A DNA stretch of 64,000 nucleotides from Vitellaria paradoxa (lineage: Eukaryota; Streptophyta; Magnoliopsida; Ericales; Sapotaceae). The DNA lies in contig CM034237.1 of the NCBI GenBank assembly GCA_019916065.1, positions 26,975,783 to 27,039,782 on the forward strand, given 5' to 3'. The translations under genes and the position numbers were made by a program. The notes under the pieces are model-generated. The model was not told where the DNA came from. It did not search any database and saw nothing but the letters and a program-made list of their open reading frames with translations. Of this stretch, positions 1 through 11,689 are shown in pieces. Positions within the stretch are counted from its first letter, which is position 1. Each line of letters begins with the position of its first letter.

Positions 1-801
1 CATTAATTTCTTAAATGTCAAGGGGATACTAAAGAACATGCAACCACATTCTATGTTCACATATGCAAATAACTTTGGGCTATATTTGGGATTCAAGGAT
101 CCCATAAGGCCATGCATTCTCCAGTGTTCTTTGCACTTAGAGCACACTCACTCTCGGTTGACCATTTCTTACTCACTCAGTCATCCAAGGTTGAGAGTGA
201 TGTGCACCTCTCACCTCTTAACTTAGCCCTACCAAGGTGTATTACTCCAGGGATTGTGAGTGATTACACGGTGACCAATCATCATTGGAGGGAGGTAGTA
301 GACATTGGGGTGATTATGTTGATTTTTTGGGCATAGAGAGACTGATTGAGCCTACCATTTCTATATCTGTAGATTTCTTGGGTGTTAAGAGATTAATTTA
401 GCCCACTAGATCCACACTTGCATTTACACTTTGGCCATATGTCGGGTTTTATGAACCTCACTTGGCCTTTCATCCTTCAATGTGTTTTACATTCGAGAGG
501 CGCCCACCTTTGGTGCTTTAGGGGCCTAAAGAGAACATCTCATTTCTTAAACTATTTGTGGACTCATAGGATAAAGAGAGTGTTAGATAACAATCTTTCA
601 TCATTCCTTTTAAACATAGTAGATTAGATTTTTCTTTCATTATTTTCTTATTTTCTTTTCTTTTATTTTTATTATCTCTTTTAATTAACTTTCTTTCTTG
701 TTTTTTTTTTATTTGTGTTTTCTTCTAACATTTTTCTTATATAGTACTTTTATTTTCTTCAAATATTCCTCTCCCTTTATTTAGTCTTCAACTTTCAATT
801 G
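1..801. other. Non-coding flank of an older Athila-like element (E)
   Basis: No credible coding region is seen; the short open frames here lack codon structure and known motifs. The last 200 bases are T-rich and resemble the region just before the first G tract of element C (reverse strand near 43150-43500). The sequence that resumes after element A, at 21992, is an Athila-type 3' UTR. Both sides together therefore look like one older plus-strand element split by A. The first 590 bases contain weakly repeated phrases ending in a GGCGCCCACC-type motif and are otherwise unassigned. Confidence 0.4.
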
Positions 802-806
802 GTACT

Positions 807-2334
807 TGATTATGCTTGAAAAATGTAATCATTGGCTTGATTTCCTATTATTTTTAACTAGAGTTAGGAGTTAATTCTTTAAATTTAATAGCATTTCATG
901 TTGTTTACATGAAATTTTCTTTGATGCAACAAATGTGTATAAACTCAAAAAGACCTATAGTCATAATCAAGGATTTGGAGGAGTTGAAAGAAGACGAAAA
1001 AAGAGCAGAAGGAGCACTTAACATCCTGACAGTGCTGGGACAGCCCTTGACAGTGAGCCTAAGTCTGGACTGAAGAAAAAAAAGTTGATACACTACCTGT
1101 TGGGACGCCACGATCGCGATACTTTAGATTTTAGGGTTTTCAGCAGCTTATAAATACACACCTTGTATCAGACCTTAGATATATTCGTATACACATCTTA
1201 GGGTTATTTTTCTGGGTTTTTTCATTAGTTTTTGATAGTTTTTCACTACTTTCGATTGAAGATTGGATCAAAGCTTTGATTACACAATAGAACTTTCGAT
1301 ATAAGTGCAGATTTTCTTTTCTAATTGGGTTTGTTTCTTCTTTCTCTTTTATTTTCTACCTTTGTTTGTTTATTTAATGCTAACGTAGATTCATTCTTAA
1401 TTCAACCCATTAATGATGGGTGAATCCTTATTTGAATGTTGGATGTGGTTGAATCCAGGCGTGCAATGTAAAAGTTGCATGCTAGGGTTCTTGTTTTCTA
1501 AATCTACTTTCTAATGTTTTCAAAACCTTCGAAAACTTATGTAGTTGATCATATTTTCTTGAAATTACTAATAACTACACAAGTTTATAACTTTCTTAAT
1601 ACTTTGAAAATAGAAGAAATAGATTTAGATTTATTTTTTAGTTTTCTTTTTCCTTTGATTTTCAAAGCCTTCGAAAATGTATAACCTTAATTATATTTCG
1701 TTGAAATCCCTAATGACGTTAAATGATTAAAACTTTCTTTATATTTTGAAATTAAAGAAAAGAAATCTGGATCAAAGAATGTTTTCAAGATGATATCCTT
1801 TTGGTTTTATTTATCCTAAATGTGATTTGAAAACCCTACTTTGGAAATTAAAACTTTCACGATGAAATATTTTTAGTTTTTTTTCTAAACGTGAGCTGTA
1901 AACCGAGATAATAATCACATCCAAACATGAGAATAAGGTATTTACCCAGATTTGTCGGTTGAATCAAGACTTTAGTTATATTGTTCAAAACCCTAGTTTA
2001 ATTCGTTGCTTACTTTAGTTTAATTTATTTTGCAGTTTTTAATTGCTTTTAATTAATTTGGAATTACTTTAGTTATTTTTTTTTTAGTTTTGTTTAATTA
2101 CTCTCGTTTTAATTTATTGTTACTTAGTTCATAGTTGAAAATCAAACTTGTCAAACTCAAATTCTGATTTTTTTTTAATGCTTTCAAAAAGGAAACAATA
2201 GTTTATAAGAACTTAGAAACCTTAGGATTCACTTGTAGTTCCTGGTGGATACGATCTTAGTCTCACCAGGTAAAACTACACCACACGCCCTTATACTTAG
2301 GGGTTTTTTTTACTGCACATTTGCAAAGCGATCA
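807..2334 (+). repeat. 5' LTR of element A
   Basis: Direct repeat of 20437-21986, starting TG and ending CA. It begins with an inverted repeat (TGATTATGCTT, loop, then AATGTAATCA). It contains GC-rich motifs at about 1020-1110, a TATAAATA box at 1149-1156 and AT-rich sequence to the end. The match to the 3' LTR is clear throughout but carries many substitutions and indels, more than the two LTRs of the copia element show. At about 1098-1106 a hairpin that is intact in the 3' LTR has been lost. Confidence 0.85.
1149..1156 (+). promoter_or_regulatory. TATA box of the A 5' LTR
   Basis: TATAAATA, followed by ACACACCTTGTATCAGACC. The same site occurs in the related solo LTR (53174-53181) and, mutated to TATAGATA, in the 3' LTR (20795-20802). 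It sits just after the GC-rich motif block, so it is the likely core promoter of the element. Confidence 0.5.
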
Positions 2335-2340
2335 AGTTTT

Positions 2341-2358
2341 TGCACCATTGCTGGGGAA
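2341..2358 (+). other. Primer binding site of element A (degenerate)
   Basis: TGCACCATTGCTGGGGAA lies a few bases after the LTR end. It resembles the TGGCGCCGTTGCCGGGGA-type site of Athila/Tat elements, usually assigned to tRNA-Asp. Three or four C-to-T or G-to-A type changes separate it from that form, which fits decay of methylated cytosines. Element B keeps a better copy. Confidence 0.6.
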
Positions 2359-2473
2359 GTTAGTTTTGATTTGTTAAGGTAATTTAGGTTATTCTTTTAT
2401 TATTTTCTTAAAAAAAAATATTTTTCCTTATTGCTTAAAAGCATTAAATTACTTAAGTTTTTCTTCATAGCTT

Positions 2474-4443
2474 ATGAGCACTTGGAAAAAGGGAGGTGAC
2501 GGTAGATTACAACGTTCTAACTCCGTTAATCCATCCTTTGAATCCACTAATCTTTCCGAAGATTTTCAAACTCCTTCATCACCCACTCCTGAATTAGAAA
2601 TGGCAGAAGGTGACAATCAAAACATGATTGTGAGACAATCTATGTGAGACATTTGTAACTTGATAGGCACACACCTGAATCATACATTGTATGGCTAGAA
2701 CCACAACAAGCTTTTCATTTTAAGCATGGCATGATTCAACTTCCATCTGCCTTTCATGGTATATCGACTTCGAAAACCCATACGACCATCTCACTCATTT
2801 TCGAAACATTTGTGTGACTGTCAAAGATCAAGGTTGTCCCATAGAACTAGTATTTCTTGAACTTTTTCCATTCTCACTTGAGGATAAGGCAGCTCGATGG
2901 TTTGAGTTCTTGTAACCAAATTCCATTTGCACATGGGATGAGCAAAATTCTTAAAGAAGTTCTTTCCATCACATAGAACTGATGCAATCTAACATCAGAT
3001 TTTAAATTTTGCCTCCCAACCGAGAGAGACATTTTATTAAAGTGAGGAAAGGTTTAAAATATTGTTGTACTCTTGCCCTCATCATGGATTTGAAACTTGG
3101 CGTTTGGCAAGTATCTTTTTTGGATCACTCACCCACAACTTAAACATTTGTAGAGACTATGTGCAATGGGTAATTCTATGATAATACTCTAGAAGAAGCA
3201 TATGAGTATTTTGAATTTCTTGCTGAGAATGTACAAACATGAGACACTTCGGGACCTCAACATACTTAAACTTCTAATGTTTCATCAACTGGGGGTATGC
3301 ATCATCTTAGTGAGTTTGATGATCTCAGAGCAAAGTTGGTAACTTTGACAAGAGAGAAAGAGAGATTAAAGATTAGAAGAGAAAAACCAAGTGTCCAAGA
3401 AACCATAGCAAATGTTTATTGTGTCATATGTGATAGCCAAGCCCATCGTATAGAGGATTGCCCAATTTCGCCTTTTGCCAGAGAACTCATTTAAAGTAAA
3501 AACAAAATGAATTTCCTGTTCATGCTGTCAATTAGTTTCTTCCACCGTATCGGGGACAAAACTAAGAAGGAAACCCTTATTCTGAGATGTATAATCCAAC
3601 TTGGAGAAATAGTTCAAACTTATCTTGGAGGAATGACAGAGCTCTTAACAACTTAGCAATACCAAGTTGCTCCACCTCCATCTGTTCCTCAAGCTCTATT
3701 CCATGATCCTGGATTGCCTTAGAATTTAGGATTACAATTGAACACATACATCCCCTTGAATAAACGATCCACTAAAGAACATTTTAGCAGTTTATAAACA
3801 CCCAATCTACATTATGGGCGCAAAATAACCGAACAATGGGTGATATTAAGAGCCAGCTAACGGAAATAACTCAAGCATTAAGTACTTTACCAAAGGGTCA
3901 ACTGCCAGCTCAACCATCCAAATCCGGTGGTTCGGCAAAATCAAGTTGAAGGATCTTCCAAAACTCCGAATAAGTGCAAGCTGTCACAACACTTAGGAAT
4001 GGTAAAGTTTAAAGTTATTGATAAAACCATTCACCCTATGACTACCAAACCTGAGAAAGAGTTGGAACCTAAGTGGACAGTAGAAGATAAAGAAAAAAAA
4101 GGATGAATTATTTGAATTGACAAAAGGAAACGGAGAACAAAATCAAAAGAAGGAAAAAGGAAAGGAAAAAGTAAATGAAAAAGAAGAAGAAGTGGTGGAA
4201 ATACCTAGGGAGTACATTCCTAAAGTACCCTTCCAACAAATGTTGCTAAGGAACAAGAAGGAAGCTCAAGCTGTAGAGATGTTAGAGATATTTAAACAAG
4301 TTAAAATAAACATACCTTTATTTGACGCAATCAAACAAATTCTGTCATATGCTAAATTTTTGAAAGATTTATCTACAGTAAAAAGGGGATTGAAATTAAA
4401 AGAGAAAGCATTTATGACTAAACAAGAAAGTGCTATTGTTCAA
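2474..4443 (+). pseudogene. gag remnant of element A
   Basis: The start MSTWKKGGDGRLQRSN is followed by a serine/proline-rich leader and then the retrotransposon capsid domain at about 2760-3240. Recognisable capsid phrases are PYDHLTHFRNICVTVKDQ, KAARWFEFL and EEAYEYFEFLAENV. A CCHC zinc knuckle (CVICDSQAHRIEDC) lies at 3420-3461. A lysine- and glutamate-rich tail, rich in KEK and EEE runs, spans about 4080-4220. Stops and several frame changes break it, the first stop coming within 60 codons of the start. It would have formed the nucleocapsid and bound the element RNA. The order and content match gag of element B (36861-38804). Confidence 0.75.
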
Positions 4444-7400
4444 TGAAAACACCCCCAAACTATAAGGATCCTGGTTGTCCAACAATTACATGTTATATTG
4501 GGGAACATTGAATAGAGAGAGTATTGCTTGATTTGGGAGCAAGTGTAAACTTGCTATCGTATTCAGTCTACAAGCAATCAGGTTTAGGGAAATTGAGACC
4601 TACTCGTGTGGCTCTACAGTTGGCAGATAGATTTATCAAAGTCCCACGAGGAATAGTTGAAGACGTATTAGTTCAAGTGGAGAAATTTTTCTTTTTAGTG
4701 GATTCGTAATCCTCAACACGCAACCACTTATTAATATGTCAGCACCAGATCAGACACCAGTCATTCTAGGTCGACCTTTCCTTACAACTTTGAATGCATT
4801 AATCAATTGTAGAAATGGATTGATGAAAATGTCTTTTGGCAACATTGTATTTGAAACAAACATCTTTCATGTTAGCAAACAACTAGGGAAGGTGGTTGAG
4901 GTGGAAGAAGTAGACTTGGTAGAGACCGTTGTATAAAACCATGTTGATCGTGAATTTATAGAAGACCCGTTGGAGAGGCTGTTATATTCAATGAGGATAA
5001 AGTGAGCCTCAACGAAAGTAATGTAGAAATAGAGTCTATTTTTGAATGGTTGGAAGTAAGCCCAGTTATGTCTATAAAAAGTTGGGTTGAGACTTTTGAA
5101 AAATTAGAGCCATTGGAAAAAGAAGCAGAATCATCCAATGTCAAGGCTCCAAATCCAGAGAGAAAACCCTTATCGACCAACCTCTATTATGCATTCTGGG
5201 AGAAGTGAGACATATCTAGTGGTGATATTAGTTGAGCTTACAACAAAAGGCCTTAGGTTGGTTTGTGGCTGATCTAACAGGAATAAGCCCATTTCTATGT
5301 ACACACCATATTTATTTGGAGGAAGATGCCAAACCAGTTCGACAAATGTAATGGCGTCTCAATCCAAATATGAAAGAATTGGTTAGGGTAGAAGTATTGA
5401 AACTGCTAGATCTAGGGATCATCTATCCTATCTCATATTCAAAATGGGTAAGCCCTAGCCAAGTAATCTATAATGAAATAACGAATTGGTGCCCACTCGC
5501 ATCCTAACTAAGTGGAGGGTTTGAATTGATTATCGTAAACTAAATGCCGTGACAAGGAAGGATCAATTTCCACTTCCATTTCTTGATCAAGTGTTAGAGA
5601 AAGTAGCAGGGCATACTTATTATTGTTTTCTAGACAGTTATTTGGGCTATAATCAAATCGAGGTTGCCTTAGAGGACCAAGCAAAAACTATTTTCACTTG
5701 TCCCTTTGGCACTTTTGCAAACAAAAGAATGCCATTTGGTCTATGTAATGCTCATATCACTTTCCAACGTTACATGATGAGCATATTCAACGAAATAGTA
5801 AAACATTGTGGAAGTTTTCATGGATGACTTCTCCGTCTATGGAGACTCTTACGAGCAGTGTTTAGATAACCATAATCTTGTTCTTACACAGTATGAATAA
5901 AAGAACCTAGTCCTTAACTAGGAAAAGTGTCATTTTATGGTGACACAAAGTATAGTCCTTGGGTATATTGTATCACAATCACAAATACAGGTCGATAAAG
6001 CCAAAGTAGAGTTAATTGAGAGACTTCCCACCCTTAGGAATGTAAAAGATATTCAATTATTTTTAGGACATGATGGGTTTTACAGGCGTTTCATACAGTC
6101 CTTTAGTGCCATATCAAAACCGTTGTGCAATCTACTAATAGATGTCCCGTTTGAATGGACATCTCAATGTCAAGAGACATATGAAAAACTAAAGGATTGT
6201 TTAACCTTAGCACCCATTCTTCAACCTCCCAACTGGTCGTTACCATTTGAGCTCATGTGTGACGCCAGTGACCATGCCATAGGTGTTGTACTAGCTAGAA
6301 AGGACAATAAAGCTCATGTAATTTATTATGTAAGTGAAGTTCTTAACAGTGTGCAAAGCAATTACTCAACAACTGATCCTGGCGGTCATTTTTGCACTTG
6401 AAAAATTTAATCTTATATTATTGGGTCAACCGTAACTATATTTATAGATCATTCTGCACTAAAGTATCTTTTAACTAAATCAAAGGCTAAACCTCGATTA
6501 ATTTGGTGGATACTTTTACTGCAAGAATTTGACCTCATATTAAAAGATAAAAAAGGGTTGAGAATGTTACAGTGGATCACCTATCGTCTACTTACGAAAA
6601 CTTATTTTAAAGATGTTATTGACATAAATGATAGTTTCCCAGATGAGCAACTTTTCGACGTTCATGCAATCACATACTACATCTCCGTGGTACGCTGATA
6701 TTGATAATTATTTGGTGGCTAGTCACATTTCAACTGATTGGAGTGTAAAAGACAAGGAGTTCCTAAGAAATGTCCGAGTCTTTTCTGGATGACCCTTATC
6801 TGTTCAAATATTGTCCTAATCAGGTCATTAGATGGTGCACACCCTAAATGGGAAGTTCGAGACATCATTGAATTCTCTCATTCCCATGCATACAGAGGTC
6901 ATTTTTCCACCAGTAAAATTGCTTTAAAAATACTCCAATGTGGATTTTATTGGCCTACGCTGTTCAAAGATATAATTTTTGCATTGCATGTGATAGATGC
7001 CAAAGGTTAGGGAGCCTTACTCATCAAAATATGATGCCATTGTTACCCATTCTTGTTCTAGAAGTTTTTGATTGTTGGGGCATAGACTTTATGGGACCTT
7101 TCCTATTATCATTTGGATATGAGTATATCCTCATGGGGCTAACTACGTGTCCAAATGGGTGGAAGTAGTTGTCACGTGAACAAACGATTATGAAGTCATT
7201 TTGAAATTTATGCATAGAAACATTTTTTCACGCTTTGGAATGTCTAGAGCCATCATCACCGATGGTTGAAAACATTTCTACAATCGACCAGTTGGTTTAC
7301 TTCTTCATAAATATGGCATTGTCCACAAAGTAGGTATTTCATATCATCCTTAGACTAGTGGAAAAGTAAAGCTCGCAAATCGGGAAATAAAGAAATTCCT

Positions 7401-7905
7401 TGAAAAGACAGTTAATCCAAATTGCAAGGATTGGTCATTACAATTGGTAGATTTTGTTTGGGCTTATCGAACATCATACAAGAACATTAGGGATGTCTTC
7501 TTATAGGCTAGTTTATGGGAAACCATGTCATTTGCCTGTCGAACTAGAACATAAAGCTTATTGGGCTATCAAGCAATTTAATGTTAGCATTGACAAGGTA
7601 GGACTTCACCGCAAACTACAGCTTGCAAAAATGGATGAAATTCGAAATGATGCCTACGAAAACATGCAAATTTCCAAGGAAAAGATGAAGGCATTGCATG
7701 ATTAGCACATCGCTAGACGCTCATTTCATGAAAGACAAAAAGTATTATTATATCGATCTAGGCTCCATTTTTCTCTAGAAAACTTCAGTCAAAACGGATT
7801 GGACCTTTCATCGTGCAACAAGTTTCTAAACATGGCATTGTAGAAATTGAGAATCCTAAAAACAAGAATTGTTTTAAGTTGAATAGGCATCATTAAAACC
7901 TTGCC
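4444..7905 (+). pseudogene. pol remnant of element A (protease, RT, RNase H, integrase)
   Basis: Protease at about 4520-4940 has the Athila-type active site LDLGASVNLL and the flap-like ILGRPFL. RT at about 5230-5930 includes KEDQFPLPF-like KDQFPLPFLDQ, MPFGLCNA and the catalytic FMDDFSVYG at about 5817. RNase H at about 6230-6600 has ELMCDASDHAIGVVL. Integrase at about 6870-7900 has the HHCC finger (HSHAYRGHF, CDRCQRLG) and the core from GIDFMGPF through ITDG and YHP to KLANREIK. The third catalytic position, normally glutamate, is lysine at 7369-7371. Numerous stops and shifts make this a pseudogene. No gag-pol boundary signal is recognisable. Confidence 0.85.
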
Positions 7906-8960
7906 TGAGAATTTTGTGGTCGCAGTTGAAATGTGGGATCTTTAAGATCCCCACCATTTGACTAAGCTCACTAAGGAACCCAAAAATTGTTGTTGTACAT
8001 TAGTTTTCTTTAGTAATTTAGGTAGATTTCGTCTAAATATTCAATACCTAGACCAATTTAACCAAGCAAAGAAGGAAAAAAGTAAAAAATCCACCACACT
8101 ACCACTTGGCATCTTGATGGCATCAGGACGGCAAATGGCAGTGTGTGTGAAAACCCCAAGCTACCCCATGGCGTCCTAATGGTGTTGGGACGCTGTGCAC
8201 CTATTATGGGTTTTAGAACCTGATCGACCCTTTTTCTCCTTCCATTTCACAACCACTTCCTTTCCTCTCTACCCTGAATGTCCCTCTCTCTAGAACTGCC
8301 TCTCTTCCAACATTTTTTTCAGCCAAAATTAGGTTAAAAATCGGTGAATCAAGTCACACCACCCCATTCTTGGAGTTTGGGTCCTTCTCAACCAAGAAGC
8401 TTCAATAATCTAACAATCATTGCAAAGTTCTTCAAGTTCCTTTCCAAGGTTCCACCCTCTTTGAAGATCTTTGACAGATTTCTACTCTTGGTGAGTCTTT
8501 CTCTTTTTCTTGTTAAGCTTTCTTAGAAAATCTTTAAGAAATTTTGAAAACCCACTTTCCATCTCTCTCATTCCTCATATGAACGGACTCATCACAAATA
8601 TAGTTGAGCATTTTCTTGAGTTTTTGTGAATCTTTTGATGAGGAATGTGTTATTTGATAAGAATATCTATCTTTGTCAATGTATTTGGGGCACTATTTGT
8701 GGTAGACTGAAGATGAGTTAGTTCTATGAGTGGCAGGTATAACTGTTATGACTATTTTTTTTTTAAATATTACCATAGTTTGCACTCATGAAATTTTGAA
8801 ATTGTAGAAATATTGATTGGGCCTTTTTTTATGCTATTTTGTTATTCAACAATTTAGTCATGGATTCATGAAAATTGCCTACCTACAGAATAACTTAGAT
8901 TCTGAAAAGAGAGGCCGAAATTGAATATGGTCGATTTTGGTAAATAAGCCAGTGATTGTG
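7906..8960 (+). other. pol-ORF3 spacer of element A, with GC-rich inverted motifs
   Basis: No convincing coding sequence. At about 8105-8195 the spacer holds two copies of a GC-rich inverted motif (GGCATCTTGATGGCATCAGG and GGCGTCCTAATGGTGTTGGG). This is the same motif found upstream of the TATA box in the A LTRs. A pyrimidine-rich tract follows at 8225-8320. The equivalent spacer of element B also carries its own LTR motif, so this may be a leader or internal promoter for ORF3 (inference). Confidence 0.45.
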
Positions 8961-9695
8961 GAGAGGAAATAGGAATTAAAATATTTTAGGGGTGACAATT
9001 TTGGTTGGTTTCAGAATTTTAGCGAATGAGGGTAGCTAGCTTTTACTGCCTTCCAACTCCAATGTGTTCCTGAGGTGGTAAGAGAATTCTGTTGCAATAT
9101 CATTCCACAAGAAGAAGGAGAATAGAGGGGAATAGAAATTATAAGTTATGTTAGGGGTGTAAGGGTTGTAGTTACACCTGACTCATTTGCCGACCTATTT
9201 AGATTACCACGACTAATGCATACCATGTATCCTTATTTATTGGTCGATAACCTAGGGATGGAGCGAGTATGTCGAAATATTAAAAGAAGGATGGAATGGC
9301 TAATTACAGGCCAAATGAAAATATCTGACATTAATGACAAATACTAGCCCTTGTATACCTTCAGTTGTCACAACATTTTTCATTAAATCATACCTCTGAA
9401 TGTAGTGAGAAGCGAGCTACCTTGCTTTATGCCATACGTACCGGGCCTCAATAGACTTACCTCGCCTATTATGGGATGAATTAGATGATTTTATAGACAC
9501 CCTAGGAGGCAAGGAGGTATACTTTTGAAGGAATATTAACATTAATTTTTGAAAAACAAGGAGCTACCATTGATGATACTTTGCATCAAGCCGAGTCTCC
9601 TGGTCCCCTAAACTACCTTTCATTCACTAAAGCACGACCACAAGGACTCGTTAAGAAGCAAAAAAGTGCTAGTCAGTTGAATGAAGTAGGTAGTA
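8961..9695 (+). pseudogene. ORF3 (env-position protein) of element A, first part
   Basis: Broken coding sequence continuing across the nested insertion to 17655-17862. Readable pieces include HAMYPYLLVDNLGMERV and MKISDINDKYWPL-like sequence near 9310-9350. The latter aligns with LNDKYWALHMFSC in the ORF3 of element B (about 30440-30480). The start is not identified. In other plant genomes this kind of protein is annotated as a putative plant transposon protein. Its role is not established, and being downstream of pol it occupies the env-like position of Athila elements. Confidence 0.5.
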
Positions 9696-11443
9696 TGTCA
9701 CGCCCTGAATCTCGTGACCCAAGGAGTGAGATAAACATACATACACACACTAATGTAACCATCTCATGATTAGAGCAATACAAAAACCTCTAGGTGAGCC
9801 CAAATATAAGATAAGATAACATTAATTTAACCTTAGCTATGGCCAAGTTACATACTTCAAACATTCTTCCCATTAATACATAACTACGGCCTTGGGGCCC
9901 TTACAACCAAATCGAATGAGTCCTCAATGTACAATATTACAATTTCAGATAAAAATTAAACTAAGTAACCAAAAGTTTTGCTAAGTTTAGAAGGGCTCAT
10001 GCATAAGCACTCCTAGTTCAACCCTATCAGCGCACCTGATTGTTATGACCCGTTCTTGCATCAAAATCTGTAGGGATGAGCACGGGTCCACTTGTGCCCA
10101 TGATGCCTCAAACAAACATATATGGTATGTAATCAACACATGCATGCCAATGTTCATATATGCATAGATATACCAACATCTTTCTATAAGTCATAACCAT
10201 TCATTGACATCAATTAGTTTTCAACTTAAGTAAGTATTTATCATCATTCAACATCATCATAATATTGTATTCAATTCAAATTATTCTTTATTATTAAATT
10301 TCCCAACTTTATATCCAATCATCTCATATCACATTATCATATATTCAACATTCAATCACATAACCATATCTATATAGCACTTATTCATCATTCAATCACA
10401 TCTCCACATCCACATTTTCACTTATTCATCATTCAATCACATTGCCATAACTACACAAGTTATCGGGGGTTGGATGCATACACAGCACTGTCTTTTATGG
10501 GTCCAGAACCCAATGGAAACGGTAAATTGAACATCATCGTTTAGGATCGCAGTCCAGGGCCACGGGTAACTCATATACACACAATTTGTGGGCTACTAAC
10601 TCACTGGCATTGACACCAAACCCTGCGCAGGTTCTGGGTCTTTCAACCCAAGGGTAATCTCAAAACCCTTCTTATTTCCGCACCCCACCACGGCCCCCGG
10701 CACAAAGCCATTCATTCATCACATTCAATTCTCTTTAATCACAATTCACATTCATCATCATATATTTTCCAACATCAAACATACCACATTCCATTTCACC
10801 ACAGAGCATATCTCGTTTCATCTTTCCATTTCATTTATTTCAAGTTTCATTTATTTACCATCACATATCAACAAAGATCAAGCATCATCAAATAGTCAAC
10901 ATTTGACAGCATTTAGTATATGATATCCTTGTTCAAATCACATTTTAATTTATCACAAGGCTCATCACTTCATCTTTCCATTTCAATTAATCAAAGTCTC
11001 ATTTATTTAATTACCATCACTTATTAAAAGTTCACATTTCATTTCATACATTCTTATACCACAATATACCATACATTAACATTTTAGAGCATGTTTCCCT
11101 TTCCAATACATAGAATTAAACAAATAAAACTTCATGCAAAAACATGAAACTAAACTCTTCACACCTTATAGTAGGATGTCTAAAATAAACTAGTCAGGAA
11201 ACTTTTTTAGACTCGTGGGTGCCCAACTGGTACTCAGTCGGGCGCCTAAGTTCTTGGCCCAAGTTCCCTAAGAACTTGGGCGCCCATACCTTGTGTGCCC
11301 AAGAGGATGACCCCAACTGATACCACCTCATGCACCCACAACTTGGTTCAAGTTGATGTTCTGTTTTCTAGGTCCTTAATCCTCCATACTTGAAACCTCA
11401 AATTGATTATGTTTATGATAAAATACTTAAAGTTTCATGTTTC

Positions 11444-11640
11444 AGTTGAGAAAATAGAGAGAAAAGAAGAGAGTGAATTGTTTTCTCTCTTCTCCCTTAA
11501 GTCTTATTTATAATCAAAAACTTACATCACATAAGGAAAGAAACCAAGACAAGGAAATAGCTGTGACAATCATATCAAACCTAAATAATCCTATATCAAT
11601 CCTAATAGAAATAAAATCATATCACTCCTAAATTCTAACA
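11444..11640 (-). repeat. 3' LTR of the copia element, with polypurine tract beside it
   Basis: Matches 16499-16697. Read on the minus strand it starts TGTTAGAATT and ends TTTCTCAACT. The polypurine tract, reverse complement of CTCCCCCTCAAGCTGG at 11641-11656, directly precedes it, as expected for the 3' LTR. TTTATA-type and CT-rich sequence are present inside. Confidence 0.9.
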
Positions 11641-11689
11641 CTCCCCCTCAAGCTGGAGCATATAAGTAAAAAATGCCCAGCTTGGATGA

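Noticed and set aside
38..627. Three short open frames at the left edge
   Set aside because: No domain, no codon structure, overlapping frames; the region reads as non-coding element flank.
2341..2358. tRNA-like sequence
   Set aside because: Only the 18-base complement of a tRNA 3' end (primer site) is present. There is no cloverleaf, so no tRNA gene. The same holds at 16487-16498 and 38964-38981.
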